64,000 nucleotides of DNA from Paramecium octaurelia (lineage: Eukaryota > Ciliophora > Oligohymenophorea > Peniculida > Parameciidae): contig CAJJDP010000131.1 in the NCBI GenBank assembly GCA_905182995.1, positions 62,001 to 126,000 on the forward strand, given 5' to 3'. How positions within the stretch are numbered: the first letter of the stretch is position 1; each line of letters starts with the position of its first letter. The notes beneath the pieces were generated by a model. That model did not search any database and was not told where the DNA came from. It saw only the letters and a list, made by a program, of their open reading frames with translations. Positions 38,886-51,279 of the stretch are shown here, piece after piece. A program made the position numbers and the translations under genes.

Positions 38886-40035
38886 GGCACTCATAAGGAT
38901 TATATGGGTATTGTAATATTAATAAATTTAGAAAAACATTGTATTAATAGGGTTTAGTTGATTAATGGTTGGATGTGACAACTAATGAATTGGAAACAGA
39001 CGTTGTGGCAGCTGCTATTTAAGTATTGGGCCACATCCCAGTGATTCCTGACTAAATCAAGACATCTTTCGCTTAAATTAATTACACATTGGCTGTCGTA
39101 AATACTCAATTGGGCAAATCCAAATACATCAGTGGAGACTCTTTGACCGTCGCCGATATTGCCTTGGCTTAGGTTGTTACATTCGCATTCACCCTTTTGT
39201 TTGGAGAAACCGAGAGAAACAAGTATCAGCATTTATTAAAATGGTTGAATGAAGTTACTTCACTTCCAGAATGGAGAGCAGTAATGACATTTGTTAATAT
39301 TATCAAAGGAATTCGGTAGACCAAGATTCCCAAAGACTGCCTTTGTAGTGAATGAAGTAGCACCTTAGGAGAAAGACAAAAAGGAAAAGAAAGAGAAAAA
39401 ATAAGAATAACCAAAATAGAAGGAACAATAAGAACAACCTAAATAGAAAGAGTAACCTAAGTAGAAGGAACAACCAAAATAAGAGGAAGAGGATGATGCT
39501 CCTAAAAAGAAGGAAGCAAATCCACTTGATTTATTACCACCTTCAACTTTCAACATCGATGATTATAAGAGAATATTCTTCGCAGAAAAAGATATTTAAA
39601 AAAACATTGAAACTCTATTTGCAACTATTGATTTGAATGGATGGTCATTATGGTTGGTCAGATACAATAAGTCAGAAAATGAAGGAAAACAATTGATTCT
39701 CACCAACAACTTAATGAAAGGATTCATCAACTAAAGATTAGATCAAAACTTCAGAAAGTATGCCTTTGCCATTCATGGTGTCTATGGTGATGAACCCAAC
39801 CTCTAATTAAGAGGAGCATGGCTTTGGAGAGGAACTGAAGTGCCAAAAGAATGGGTACATAATAAATAATATCTTTTAGAAAGATCATGTCGCTTATGAT
39901 TATCATGAATTCATCAAAGTTGACGTTAATAATGCTGCTTAAAAATAATTATTTGTTGACTATTGGGTTAAATAAGAGGAAGATGTCTCTGAAGTTGAAG
40001 GATTAAAAGCCAGAAGTTTAATGTATTTCAGATGA
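38666..40035 (+). CDS. Elongation factor 1B gamma (GST-like N-terminus plus EF1G domain)
   Basis: Three introns (24, 28 and 25 nt) are removed to give 430 residues. Residues 1-80 are a thioredoxin-fold GST-N domain (GRTHKILVAAKLANL, FGKVPVLET, FESNAILRYIAR). Residues 85-200 are GST-C (GLVDQWLDVTTNELE). A Lys/Glu/Gln linker follows, then the conserved EF1G domain (NPLDLLPPSTFNIDDYKR, FGVYGDEPN-like HGVYGDEPNLQLRGAW, DYHEF). The protein anchors the eEF1B nucleotide-exchange complex in translation elongation. The first intron is 24 nt with no in-frame stop. The upstream 220-base partial copy at 37291-37510 is an assembly artefact. Confidence 0.92.
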
Positions 40036-40094
40036 GATATATATAAAATAAAACAACAATTCGGACATCATTCGCTATCATTCTTTTCCTTATA

Positions 40095-41326
40095 ATCATA
40101 TTGTTACAGATTCCTGAAATTCATTTGAAGAGTCTTCCCATGAATCAAAAATTTGGATTAATACTCTACACATGATCTTGACCTTCTTAACCTTGTGATT
40201 TAATATATTTCATATCAAAAATTTATGATAACAAATCATAATTGATTGTAGAATTCCTCGAGAATGACGTTAATTTTCTTAATGTGGAATTAGGAGAGAT
40301 CTTGTTTATAGAGTATTTCTTTACAGGTGAAATTGTGGAGGATGAAAACCAATGCACATATAATATTGACAGTCAATACTCATAAAAAATGTACTAATTT
40401 GCAATATCTTTTGATGGTTGTCCATTTTTGATTTCTAATTTCATTATCTCCTATACTGATTTATAACTAAAATTACCATCATCCTATTGAAAAATATCAT
40501 ATATCCTAGGATACATGTCTTAAATTCCACACTATTTAAAATACCAAAGTAAACTATTGCTCACCCACACAATAGGTCAATCAGCTATGGGAAATTATTC
40601 ATTTGAAAAAGAATAATTGACTATCAAACTCTTGGCTACAAATGTGATGATACTGTGGAAGAAATCTAAAATGATCTGAGAGACCATCTTTGGGCTATTA
40701 CAGTTTAGTTCATTTTATTAAATAAAGGGATTTTGGAAAGTAGAGTAGAATAATAACAGCAAAATAGAGAATTGTTTTGATTTGATTGATGACAATTTCA
40801 TGACGCTAGCTATGATTCGTTTAGAGATTTAATGATTTTAGAGGTACTATGAGAGGATAACTCTTGAAGGAGTTGAAATCAAATTTTCTTCATCCTCTAT
40901 TTAATCGTGTAGCTTAAACCTACTATTGCTGTCAACCGAATAATTTCCATAACAAAAACATAATTTTATATTCCTTAATATTTTTGTAATTAACACTAAT
41001 TCGTTATTTTTTTTATTGTATGTTTTGTCATCTAATAAAATTTCTGTAAGATCCCTTCAATTCAACTCAATTATTATTCAGATGTGGATAGAACTTCAGT
41101 TTTCTTTGGAAATAACATGGCAAAAGGGTATTCTTAAGGTAAATGTTAAAACCAAGAGGTAATAGCTACACTAATAATTGCCCAACAATCCAACAAAGAA
41201 TCAATAATAACTAAACACCCTGCACTCATTCCTCTCTTTAATCCCACTTAATACCCTAAGACATAACATTATTTTTATATTAAAATAACCAAAGCTATCT
41301 GTTTTTATTATTATAATAACAAATGA
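40095..41326 (+). pseudogene. Unrecognised gene with broken reading frame
   Basis: Coding-like text on the + strand occurs in consecutive but different frames. Examples are NDVNFLNVELGEILFIEYFF near 40270, KYHISQDTCLKFHT near 40500, YKCDDTVEEIQNDLRDHLW near 40640, and from about 41060 YSDVDRTSVFFGNNMAKGY running to TGA at 41324-41326. No GT-AG introns of normal size connect the first three, so frameshifts are likely. The last block alone could be a short intact gene. Part of the minus strand is also open (QIFDSWEDSSNEFQES near 40120), so strand is not absolutely certain there. No family recognised. Confidence 0.4.
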
Positions 41327-42474
41327 ACGGATCTGAAGGTGCCAAGTTCCTCATGCATTCCCAGAGTACTGTTGACCAGCCATCTGATAAACTAGGAGAT
41401 TGCAACTATCAAAATGGTAAGAAGATACAATTTACCTAGCAGAAAGTAAAAACAAAAAGAGCATCTTGGATTAAACTGAGATGATACCCAAAAACCAAAA
41501 AACTAAGTTGAAGCGAAATAAAATTTGCATCAATAAAAAAGTCAGAAAAACCTGGACTGCCTAAGAAGACTTATAGCTACAGCGTTCTATTTAATAACAT
41601 GGGTCGAATTGGGTTCAAGTTGCCGCATCAATGGTTAATCGAAATCCATCTTAATGTACTCAGAGATGGAAACGAATCAAACCATAAGCTGTAATCTCTG
41701 TTAATAAGTCTAGTTAAGAAAGAGAAAGCCCTTCTCTCAAGAGGAAGATTAACTTATATTGTAATTAGTGGGCAAGTACCAATAAAATTGGGGGAAAATT
41801 GCCCAAATGTTCCCAGAAAGAACGAACAAATAAATAAGAGAGAGATATATTAATAAACTGAATCCACTAAATAAGTAAGAGCCATTCACTGAAGAAGAAG
41901 ATCAGATTATCTTAAAAGCATATCAAGAAATCGGATCGAAGTGGACTAAAATATAAAACCTTTTGGTTGGTAGGCCTGTAAGTATATTCCTCCCTGATTA
42001 TTAGGAAAACATGATTAAGAATCGTTTTTACTCCTACCTCAGATAAAGATTTTTGAACATTAAAAACCCTTACTATTCAATTCCGTCCAAACCCGAGAAT
42101 CCAAGTATAGATCAAAAGTTAAAAGTGGAAAAAGATGAGTAATTGACAGAAGAAAAATAACTGAAAGAGGCTGAAGTCCAACAAATAAATAAGGAACATT
42201 ATAACCAGAGAAATACTGATATTCAAGAAATGTCAACTTAATTACCACTTCTCTAGTCTGACCCATATAGTTAAATTCCTCAACCTCTATTTCTTGGAAA
42301 TTTCTCTTGTAATTACTCTTCATTTATTCAATAGACCCTTAATATTATCTCTATTAGGCTCCTGGTGCCATAGTTTACATGCCTTGCTTACAAGGACCCT
42401 ATGCTGGATTTCAAAAGCAGATATACATGGTTCAACAAGATACTAATTAATTGATGCATTGGTCAAACTCTTGA
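41323..42474 (+). CDS. Three-repeat MYB (R1R2R3) DNA-binding protein
   Basis: Four introns (23, 23, 27 and 26 nt) are removed to give 350 residues. Three MYB repeats follow one another from about residue 65 to 215: KTWTAQEDLQLQRSIQQHGS, KRKPFSQEEDQLILQLVGKY and EPFTEEEDQIILKAYQEIGS, each with spaced aromatic residues and a basic recognition helix (TQRWKRI, IRERYINKL, IKNRFYSYL). The C-terminus is Tyr/Gln-rich. Such proteins are sequence-specific regulators of transcription, acting in the nucleus. The ATG overlaps the TGA of the upstream broken frame (aaATGAac), which supports that the upstream frame is not part of this gene. Confidence 0.88.
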
Positions 42475-42525
42475 TAGAAACTGAATATATATTTTTATAA
42501 AGTTAGTAAAATAAATATGAAATTC

Positions 42526-43420
42526 TCAACTAGTTTTATTTGATCGCTTGACTATTCGCACTAAAATATCAGCTAAATTACTTAGCTCTGATATATAACT
42601 AAAATCAATTTCTATTAATACCCTCTAGGAATTTATCCTATTTCTTAAGTTGACAAGGATTGAAAATGAGATGTCATTCTTACAATGTCTGTTAAAGCAA
42701 TCTTTTCGATGAATCTGTTTGAAAGTTCCGGTGAGTGATTTCTTTAAAAAGAATTCGATTTTTAAACATTGAAAGCATTATCATTGAAGGAGAAGGTTTG
42801 TTTTTTGTGATCAAACAAGTTCTTCTTTGGAATTTGATTTAGCTATATATTAGGAGAGCTTTTATCGAAAAGTCCTTTTGAAACCTCATTTATATATCTG
42901 TAAAACAAAGGTTTGTCGCCTTATGGAGAGACTCTATTAGAAATAGATTGGTTTTAGAGTTTCAATTAGACTTCCAGTCTATTATCGAAATTCTTAAATC
43001 TGTCTAGTTTCTCCTTGGATTTTTAGGGTGAGTCCTTATAACTTGATCCCAAAGTAATATTTTATCGCGCTGGTTTTGGGAATGAAGTAAAGGAATTGTC
43101 ATAGTAATCCTTTTGAGGGGATCTTTTAAACAAGGAGTCTATTTTATTATTATTTTTGGTTTTCGACTAAGGTGCTCTATTAGTAAAGATTTCATCATAA
43201 TTTAATCCACCGAGAAGTTTGGACTTCTTAGGTGACTTTCTGCTGACTTTTTATTCTTCCCTAATTGGTTAAGGATGATAAAATACAGAACAATTCTTTC
43301 TGCTTTGCTCCAGGAAGCAAATAAAGTAGAGGATCTTTCTGATTGTGAACTAAAAGGTTCTCTGGATGATACATTGGTACGAAGATCTTTTCTAAAATCA
43401 GCCAGTTATTTAGAATTCAT
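42526..43420 (-). CDS. Hypothetical Ser/Lys/Asn-rich protein
   Basis: Two introns (26 and 23 nt) are removed to give 281 residues. The protein is largely disordered, with repeated Ser-Pro steps (RKSPKKSK, KRSPQKDYY, YKDSPQKSKEK, NRVSPQGDK) that could be proline-directed phosphorylation sites. A short helical C-terminus reads ELSNLADILVRIVKRSNK. No family is recognised. It is convergent with the MYB gene (52 bp between stops). Confidence 0.65.
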
Positions 43421-44049
43421 TTGAGTGGTAGTTTAAAATGTTGTAAATCCAGTTGGATTGCTTGACTTTTCAAATCTTGCTTATTTTTATGGTGAGAACA
43501 ATGATGGTTAACGCATGAGTATAACAGACAAAAATTATTAATAAAATTATTGTATAAATAATTTCACATATAATCGAACATTTCTCCTTATATAAATGGG
43601 TACAGTCCTTTATTGAATTCAAGATGATAAATGTGAAATCTATTCAAATTCATTTATTTATAAATAAGTACTCGCTTTTAGTTGGGCTTAGTTTTTTTTA
43701 TCTTCTTTCATACAGACATGCTAATTAAATCAATCAGAAGAAAATAATCTATGAAATGTTCCAATTTATTTTAATTTAATTATGAACTTATAAATAGAGA
43801 TAAATTTAAAAATCTCTGTTCTTTTGGTGATTTAGTTTTTATTATACTTTTGGAATAATATGATTTTCTATTTATCTATAATTAAAATGATCAAATAATT
43901 ATAAGCTTTGGTTTTGAAATATACTACTCTTGAAAGATATAGACAGGACAGTTTCAATTTATCAACATATAAGATTATCAATTGATTTCAGAAATGCTGT
44001 GTAGATTATTGAATCTCCAACATTAAAGGCGTTATATAATATTATAAAG
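43421..44049. other. AT-rich intergenic stretch
   Basis: About 630 bp between the start of one minus-strand gene and the stop of the next. No gene, repeat or RNA signal recognised. Confidence 0.45.
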
Positions 44050-44687
44050 TCATTGAATATAGTTATCATAATCCGCATATTAATATTGTCCCGTTTTGCT
44101 ACACATGTATTTTAATTTGTAATCCAACCTGTCTCTTTGGTTTTGAATGTCTTCACAATCTTATTGCAAGGAGAAGATCTAGTGTTCGAATTGAGTGTTT
44201 TACTCTTGTTAATCCTGGATCTGCTGAAATAAGTGCTTTAGGAGATATTAAATCAAAGATTACAGATTTCAATTTGTTGGCATTGACTGTCATTTCGTAT
44301 TCAGTATTGAGAATGTCTCGCTGTTGTGCGTGTTCAAGATTGCTCAGACTCAACTTCATTTCTTGGATATTCAGATGAAGTCGATTTCTGGTTTCCTTAG
44401 TCGATTGAATAATATCCTCTATTTAAATGATGCGCTAATACTCTTATGATTCTGATGTGATCAGTGGCACTTTTGGCCATCAAAATGAAGGCAATTGAAT
44501 CTTCGCATAGGGAATGAGGCAATCTGGCAGTGGTTGAATCCAAGGCTGAGTCCATCAAACTTGATTCGTGCATTCTAAAAGTGCTGGATCCTGAGTGTTT
44601 CATTTTCTTATGCATTTTGTTGAGATCAAATAAATTTATATAAAGATTATTAATTGGGTTTGTTTGGGGGAAGTGCTGAATTTGCAA
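44050..44687 (-). CDS. Hypothetical coiled-coil protein
   Basis: Two 25-nt introns are removed to give 195 residues. The head is short and polar; the rest is alpha-helical with heptads (KETRNRLHLNIQEMKLSLSN, LQQDCEDIQNQRDRLDYKL). No family recognised. With the first Met (44687) the start codon is only 14 bp from the start codon of the divergent CC2D2A-like gene. Using an internal Met near 44618 (MHKKMKHS) would leave about 83 bp and may be the true start. Confidence 0.65.
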
Positions 44688-44701
44688 TTATTAAATTTAT
44701 A

Positions 44702-47700
44702 ATGAGATAAGATGATTATTTTAGAGTATTGGAGAAGGAGAAGAAAAAGGAGGACCTAAAGCGATAGGAATAGCAGAGACTGGAGGAGGAAGAGGCAAGG
44801 AGACAAAAAGAATAGGAGAAATTGATTAAAGACAAAGAGGAGATCGACAGTGATTCAAAGGACAAGGACAAATCAGCTAGAGATGACAAAAGCATCAAAA
44901 TACAGATCGATGAGGAGAGGAATACCAAAGAAAAGGAATAAAGGAAGAAGATGCAAGATAAGAAAGCAGAGAAATATGATAAGCAATTGGAGACTTTGAG
45001 ACCAGAACAATTGGTGGAGAATGAGATAGGCAAGCCTTATTATTTAGTGCCTGATGATACAAAATTAGAAATCAATGTAGCATATTCTATTCATTTTAGA
45101 AAGAACTAATAGAGAGGGAGGATAATAAGGTTAGAAGATGGAAGGTTTTTATCAACGAAATTAGATTAGAAAATCTACAAAAGGAATAATTATCAGTTTT
45201 CTTGAATTTCCGAATTGGTTAAATTGGGAAAACGGCTAATAAGTATGCAGATGTGTCAAGTGGTGAAGTTTTTTTTAAATCTGAAATTTGCAAGGATCTG
45301 AAAAGAAGTGAGGTCAAGGTTATTAAGGTTATGTTTGAAACAGAAATGCATCTATCATATTAGATGCTTAAAGAACGATATTTCGTAGTAGAAGTGTGGG
45401 AATATAGACGATTTCGATTGAATTTGTTTTTGGGTAAAATTCAAGTGTCCTTGCTCAACATTGCCTCTGGAAATATTAAGAAATAAGATGATATTAAGAA
45501 GGCATTTGGAGAAAGAAGATAGTTTGCTAGGATCTACTACAATGTCTTATTTTAGGAGGTGTGGGATTACAAATTGACATTCGAAGCCTGGAAAGGGTCA
45601 AACATCATAGCAGATCAAGGGAAAGAACATGACCCCAAAATACAATTGACTTTGATGACTGATGAACTAATTTAACCATAAGTTGAATCAGAACAAATAA
45701 AGAAGACCAAGAATCCAAATTTTAGAAATCTCAAAGGGTATATGCATTTTAGAGGAACCATGGAGGACTTGACTTAATAAATGATGAAAGTTACCCTATT
45801 GTTTGATGCCTACTTTAACAAAGCTGAAAAATTGGTTTCGTTAAGAGGAATACAAGATACCAATTACTTGAAGGTTTAATTTAGATTAAAACTTAAAATA
45901 CCTCCACCAAGAGTGAAAATAGCCAAGCAACCAAAGAAGAAAAATAAACAAAAAAAGAAGTGGGATGGGAATGAAGAAGATGATGACGAGGATTTAGGAG
46001 ACGATGAAGATGCCTTGAGAGATGAAGCATACATAGCAATTATTGAAGGAAGAGTAAATCTTAATAAGGTACCGCGATATTCTCAAAATGGAGAACTCAA
46101 TACCTACATCCCAGAATAATATTATCTAGTAGTTACAATTAATAGACTAAACAGTGTATTGAGTCCAGATGATAGAGGAGTTATCAACACATATTTGACT
46201 GTGGCTTGGAGAGATCAGGCTAAAACAACCAGAATGATAAAGAATGATCCGAATCCATCTTATAATGAGGAATTATACTTTAGGATACCGATCCTTAGAA
46301 GAGAAAAGACTTTTGAAGATATAATTAATTAAAAAACAGACAAGGATCTACTTATAGATGCTTTGCGTGAGGAATTGAAGTCAAGACCAGATATTACTAT
46401 ACAATTATGGTTAGATGGATAAGATATATTGAGTGATGAATCTTTGGGGTATTGCAGAATTTTTCTATCTGAAATTCAAAAGGCAAGCAAATTCAAAAAG
46501 ACTTTGTTGACTGATGATAATAAACGATATTAGTTTGATACTCGTGAAGCTACATTTACTAAGAAGTTTGAGAGTGGACTCTTTAACGTTAGTCATATTT
46601 AAATTACTTTTTAAGCTTTTTTTGCCCCTGATTTGCCTGAAGAATTAAATTTGGAGGAATTTTGTGAGGTTCCTGATGATATATATCCCTATCAAATTTC
46701 AGATCAACTCTCTGTGAAAAAGGATCATGAAGATAATGAGGAGTATCAGTCATGGGACAAATATGTAAGAGGTAATTTTTCATAGTTTGGTTTGGAAAAG
46801 ACTGCTTATAACATATTTTTTAAGAATATCTTTGTTAGAGATCAATTTAATTATTATCATTTGGTTTGTAAGTATCTGGAGAAATTCTACATTAAGTTTT
46901 AAAGTGAAGAGGCCACTAATGAATTGTTTGCTAATCCCAAAGATATTAGAATGAAAAACTTACATGAAATGTGTCATTTTGTTAGAAATATACCATTTAT
47001 TTAAGACTCCTTTTCAAGGAATGACGTTTGGAGATCACCCGATTTCTTGTTGAAAATCCGAAAAGGGTTTATCCATGATCATGCCATCTTAGGAGCTTGT
47101 TTGTTTATGGGATTTGAAAGAGAAGATAAGAAGAGAGAACATGAAAAGGATTTTCATAAATATATCCCATTTGAACACAGAGTTTTTGTTTGTTTGGGTA
47201 CTCTTAAGCACAATTCTTAATTCCATGCTTGGCTTATGGTTTTTTCACATGATTTATCTGGCATTTCATTTTGGGATGTTTAGGAAGATTTCCATATGCA
47301 TTTGGATGGAAGAGTGAGAAAAGATAAGAGAGCGGCATTAAGAAAGTTTTTGTATGCTGAAAAACCAGTGGCCAAGAAGGATGGTGGATTTGGATTGGGA
47401 GCTCTGGGTAATTTAGGGAAGGATAAAAAGAAACCGATATCGAAGAGGAAATTACTTATGGAATAGAAGAAAAAGGAATTAGAAAAAGCGTAATTGGAGT
47501 AGGCTTAGAAAAAATAGAAATAAAATGAAATGCTAATGTAGTAATAAAAAGAAGCTGAGGAGAAGAGGAGGAAAGCTAGAAATAATGCTACTTTCTAACC
47601 TGAAGATGATGGCAGAGGAGATCAGGATGAATAAGTCATCGAAACTATTTAGTTAGAAAAGTTGAATGGAAATATCAAACTGAAAAACCCAAGATAAATG

Positions 47701-49040
47701 GGGGAAGTGAAATAATCAAAGGAAAGAACGAGTGAACAAGAGGAGGAGGACGGCAAGAAGTCTACTGTCAAAGGAGCAGGATCAGTTGCACAAAAAAAGA
47801 CATTTACAAACCCTCTGTTTGTTTATAGAGAGACTGCGAAATAAACTGCTATTGCTAAGAAGCAGGAGGCTGAGGATGAAATCTTAAGAGCCAATCCTAT
47901 TGCCAAATTTTCAAAGATTGATCGTTTCTTTGATAAAAATGGAAAAGAGTATTTTAATTATCGTATATCATTAGAGTTGTTGATCCTGGACAATTGCCAT
48001 ATGAAACCATTGAGATTATTTTTAATAACAAAAATATGTAATTATTCATTATTGAGAATTAGATTTGGTAATATGGCTAATTAGAAACCCTAGGAAATCT
48101 TCTATCATCTACATGACAAAAGGTTATGGTATCCTTTCATTAAGGAGACTGTTCCAAATAAAGAAGAAAGTGAAGAAGAAGAGGATGATGAAGATGATGA
48201 TACTAATATCTAAATTGATGAAGAAGAACTTTAAGATCAAATGAAATAAAAGGGGGAAGAATTCATATAAAAAACTTGGAATCAAAAAGTTGGAGCGTTT
48301 TATTCAGCTCAAATTCTCAAAGAACCAATTAAAAAGAATAGAATCAAAAGACTATTAGAAGATATATTCATGGAAGTAAAATAAGGAGTAGAAAAGGCCA
48401 GAGGCAAAAGTTCACTATTTACTAAATGGAAACATGATTTAGATGGCATTAATAAAAAAATGGAATAATATTTGAAAATATTAGAATATAAAACTACTTA
48501 TAGAACAATAAAAGTAGTGCAATAGAAGCACGATGATGAAATGGTTGCTAAATGGAATCATATCTATAAAAGTAGAAGTTATGAGGAAATCATTGAATAA
48601 TGGAAAAAAGAAGTCAAAGCAATGCTACCTTTAAATACACATCTATGTCTACTACCAATGAGGTTTAATTACACTGAAGTACATATCTTAATAATTTGTA
48701 TAATAGTCTGAAAAAATTCGATCTGTTATTGTTGAAAATATGGATCCTTTTTTTATGAGAAGAGATAATAAAATCATCTTTAATCTAGCAGGAAAGATCT
48801 TTAACTATCCAAATAGAGTACATTATCATATTAATATAGATTGTATGTGTTCGACTGATTCTAGGATATTCATATTGTTAAAATTTAGATGATATTAAAA
48901 AGAAAGAGGAAAGCGAGGAGGACGAATAAAATCAAGAAGGTGAAATTGATATTCAAAAACCAATGCTCGATGACCTTGATGCAGATGAAGATGAAAACGC
49001 AGATTTATTAAAAAAGAAAAATGCGGATAATTAATAGTGA
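44702..49040 (+). CDS. CC2D2A-like ciliary transition-zone protein
   Basis: Five introns (23, 26, 25, 28 and 22 nt) are removed to give 1,404 residues. Order: a charged coiled coil (1-110); a first C2-like region (about 130-330, with FVVEVWEYRRFRLNLFLGKI); a second C2 domain (about 470-640, with NPSYNEELYFRIP and SLGYCRIFLSEI); a transglutaminase-like domain (about 760-880, with DHAILGACLFMGF, VFVCLGTLK, FHAWLMVF and GISFWD); a Lys/Glu-rich insert; then NKNIFGNMANQ with RLWYPFI, matching the CC2D2A C-terminal part. CC2D2A joins the MKS/B9 complex at the transition zone, where it gates ciliary membrane proteins. The final 50 residues are acidic. Assignment rests on domain order; another C2/transglutaminase-like ciliary protein is possible. 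Confidence 0.8.
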
Positions 49041-49065
49041 AATGTTAAATTGGTATATATCCTAT

Positions 49066-49827
49066 TCATAAATATTATTTTAATTAACAAATTTCCTTTT
49101 TTAAAATCTCTTTTTGAAAACTAGTTAATTAATCTGAATGCTTTTGATAAAATTAAATCTTATATTCAAGCATAATGCAATATTCAGATTTATTATCCGA
49201 ACTGTTTTACATAGTCACTTTTTCAGATTACTATTGTTTGGTTACAAAATTGTCAACATTTTGTTTATAGCTAAAGTAAAAGTCTTATTAATCTAGTTAA
49301 AATATGTATTTTTTCCAATTAAGAAATGATTTCAAGAGTAATTTTGAAGAGTGAAATGCATCAGCCATTAAATTCTTTTGTAGTTCTTTTTAATTGGTTA
49401 GAAATTTCTATTCTTTTTCATCAGTCATTTTTATTTTCTCTAAAAATTCTTATTTGCTTTATTTTTCATTTATTCGAAGAGATTTGAATGATTTACTTAA
49501 TATTCTATGATTATAATAATTGGCTGCTTTTATCAATTTTCTACGCTTTGCTTATCTCTAGAGAACATTATCAATTAATAACTTCAACATTCTCATTTAT
49601 TGTTTACATCGATATTAATTATTCACAAAGTTCTTAATCTCCTTCATTCTAACCTTTCTCACGTTCGCAAGTTGCCAATTAAACATATATGTTTTCATTA
49701 ATCTATAGTTATTTCTCATCGAAATCACTTTTAATTATCTTTTCTATTACGCATTTACCATAAGAACTTGTAGAAAAAGGTGCTTGACTTTATTGTGTTT
49801 TTTCATTAAACTTTCGTCAATTTTCAT
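49066..49827 (-). CDS. Hypothetical basic helical protein, Sfi1-like repeats
   Basis: Intronless frame of 253 residues. It is very basic and helical, with widely spaced Trp/Phe-containing segments (TYMFNWQLANVRK, LLLKSFLNWKKYIF) reminiscent of the AxxxLLxxxFxxWK pattern of Sfi1 centrin-binding repeats, though only two or three such units can be seen. If that holds, the protein would bind centrin at basal bodies or the infraciliary lattice. That is inference; no firm family assignment. It converges on the CC2D2A-like gene with 25 bp between stops. Confidence 0.6.
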
Positions 49828-50443
49828 TTAGTTTATTAGCGTTGAAATTTGTGTTAGTCTTTTCCATTACAAAAAAATTTATTTTAGTAGCATTATTGTA
49901 ATTAATAAAATTAATAATTATTAAGTGCTTGATGAATTTATATAGAATCATCCAAATGATATTAGATAAATTTCAGCAAAAGGATTGACTTATAAGTGTA
50001 CTTAATTTCAATTTTCATAAATCAAGTTTGTGATTTCATAATTCATAAAAGTGTATTAATATGCAAAGTAATAAAGAATAACATATATACTTTATAAATT
50101 CTATTAAATTTGGATTCAATCAAGTCTTAATATTCTCTTCACTTAAGTAAACAAAAGCTATTATTAAATCCCTAAATTAAAACAAGGTTCATAAATTGAT
50201 TTTTTAGATAGTTTTGTGATCTATTCTGTATTATTTTATTTTTCATTCTCTGAATTAATTATTATTTTATAGTAATCTAAAAATCAATTTTTAACATAAT
50301 TTAATAATATATGTAGATTATTGTTACTATATTGTTATAATGATACCATTTTAAATGGATAAAATAAAACCATTATGAAAAGTCTCAATAATTAGTAGAC
50401 AAGGACATTTTTAAATTAAAAGCAAAAATAAATATATTTAATT
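49828..50443. other. AT-rich intergenic stretch
   Basis: About 615 bp, no gene or repeat recognised. Confidence 0.45.
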
Positions 50444-51167
50444 TCAATCTTATCCAATTGACATTCTTTCTTAATTTAACTAATTTTACTGTGTATTCAG
50501 AAATTGATTCTTAAATTACTATAGAATGATTTGAATAATTACATCTAAATAACCAGGAGGGAATTTGATATTGACATTTAGGTCTGTGATGGTTTCGCCA
50601 TTCTACTGAGCCTCAATGATCATCTTCTAATGAAAAGAATAGGATATGTCCTTACAGCAAACTTTTCTCTGTCGGTTTTGTTGCCTCCATCGTGTTTCAA
50701 TTTGATGTGCAGATTCAATGAAACATCACTTCCATACTGTTTATTGCATTTTTCGTAAGGGCAAATAAAACTCTTCTCAATCTCTTAAGAAGTCCTCCTA
50801 TTTTTCTTTTTATGACGATAACTTAAAGCAATATGCAATTCTTATTATAATTTCTTAATAATATCACTTAGATTTACATCAATATCTCCTAACAACTCAA
50901 GCAATTTTTAATTTTAAGAATGAAGTTCATTAACTTTTTTTATAGCCATCTCATTTAGAATGTAATATCTCCAAAATTCCTTATAATAATTAACATCGCT
51001 ATTATACTCTAAATTTGAATTAGATTATGCATACCCTAATTCTAATCCTTATTCTAAAGTAACTATTCAGTCGATTAGTCATCCAATTATGATTTTATTT
51101 CATGTAACTATTTTAATTTTCGATTTAATTCATCATCTACAATATTCCAATCCCTTGACTTGTTCAT
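50444..51167 (-). CDS. C2H2 zinc-finger protein with coiled coil
   Basis: Two introns (26 and 29 nt) are removed to give 222 residues. Residues 10-110 are helical (FWRYYILNEMAIKKVNELHS, QKLLELLGDIDVNLSDI). One zinc finger follows at about 130-155: CPYEKCNKQYGSDVSLNLH, with the second His five residues on (H-IKLK-H), i.e. the classical Cx4C...Hx4H type. The C-terminus is Gln-rich. A single finger plus coiled coil does not suffice to name a function; nucleic-acid binding or protein interaction are both possible. Confidence 0.72.
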
Positions 51168-51279
51168 TAACTGTAATATATATATTAATAATTAAATCAA
51201 AACTTAATAAATAAACAAGGATTGATTTCAATTCACTTTATCCTCAAAGCAAATGTCAAAGAGATTACCAAATAAGGGT

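Noticed and set aside
44716..45033. Minus-strand frame rich in Ser/Leu/Phe
   Set aside because: Antisense of the Lys/Glu-rich coiled coil of the CC2D2A-like gene.
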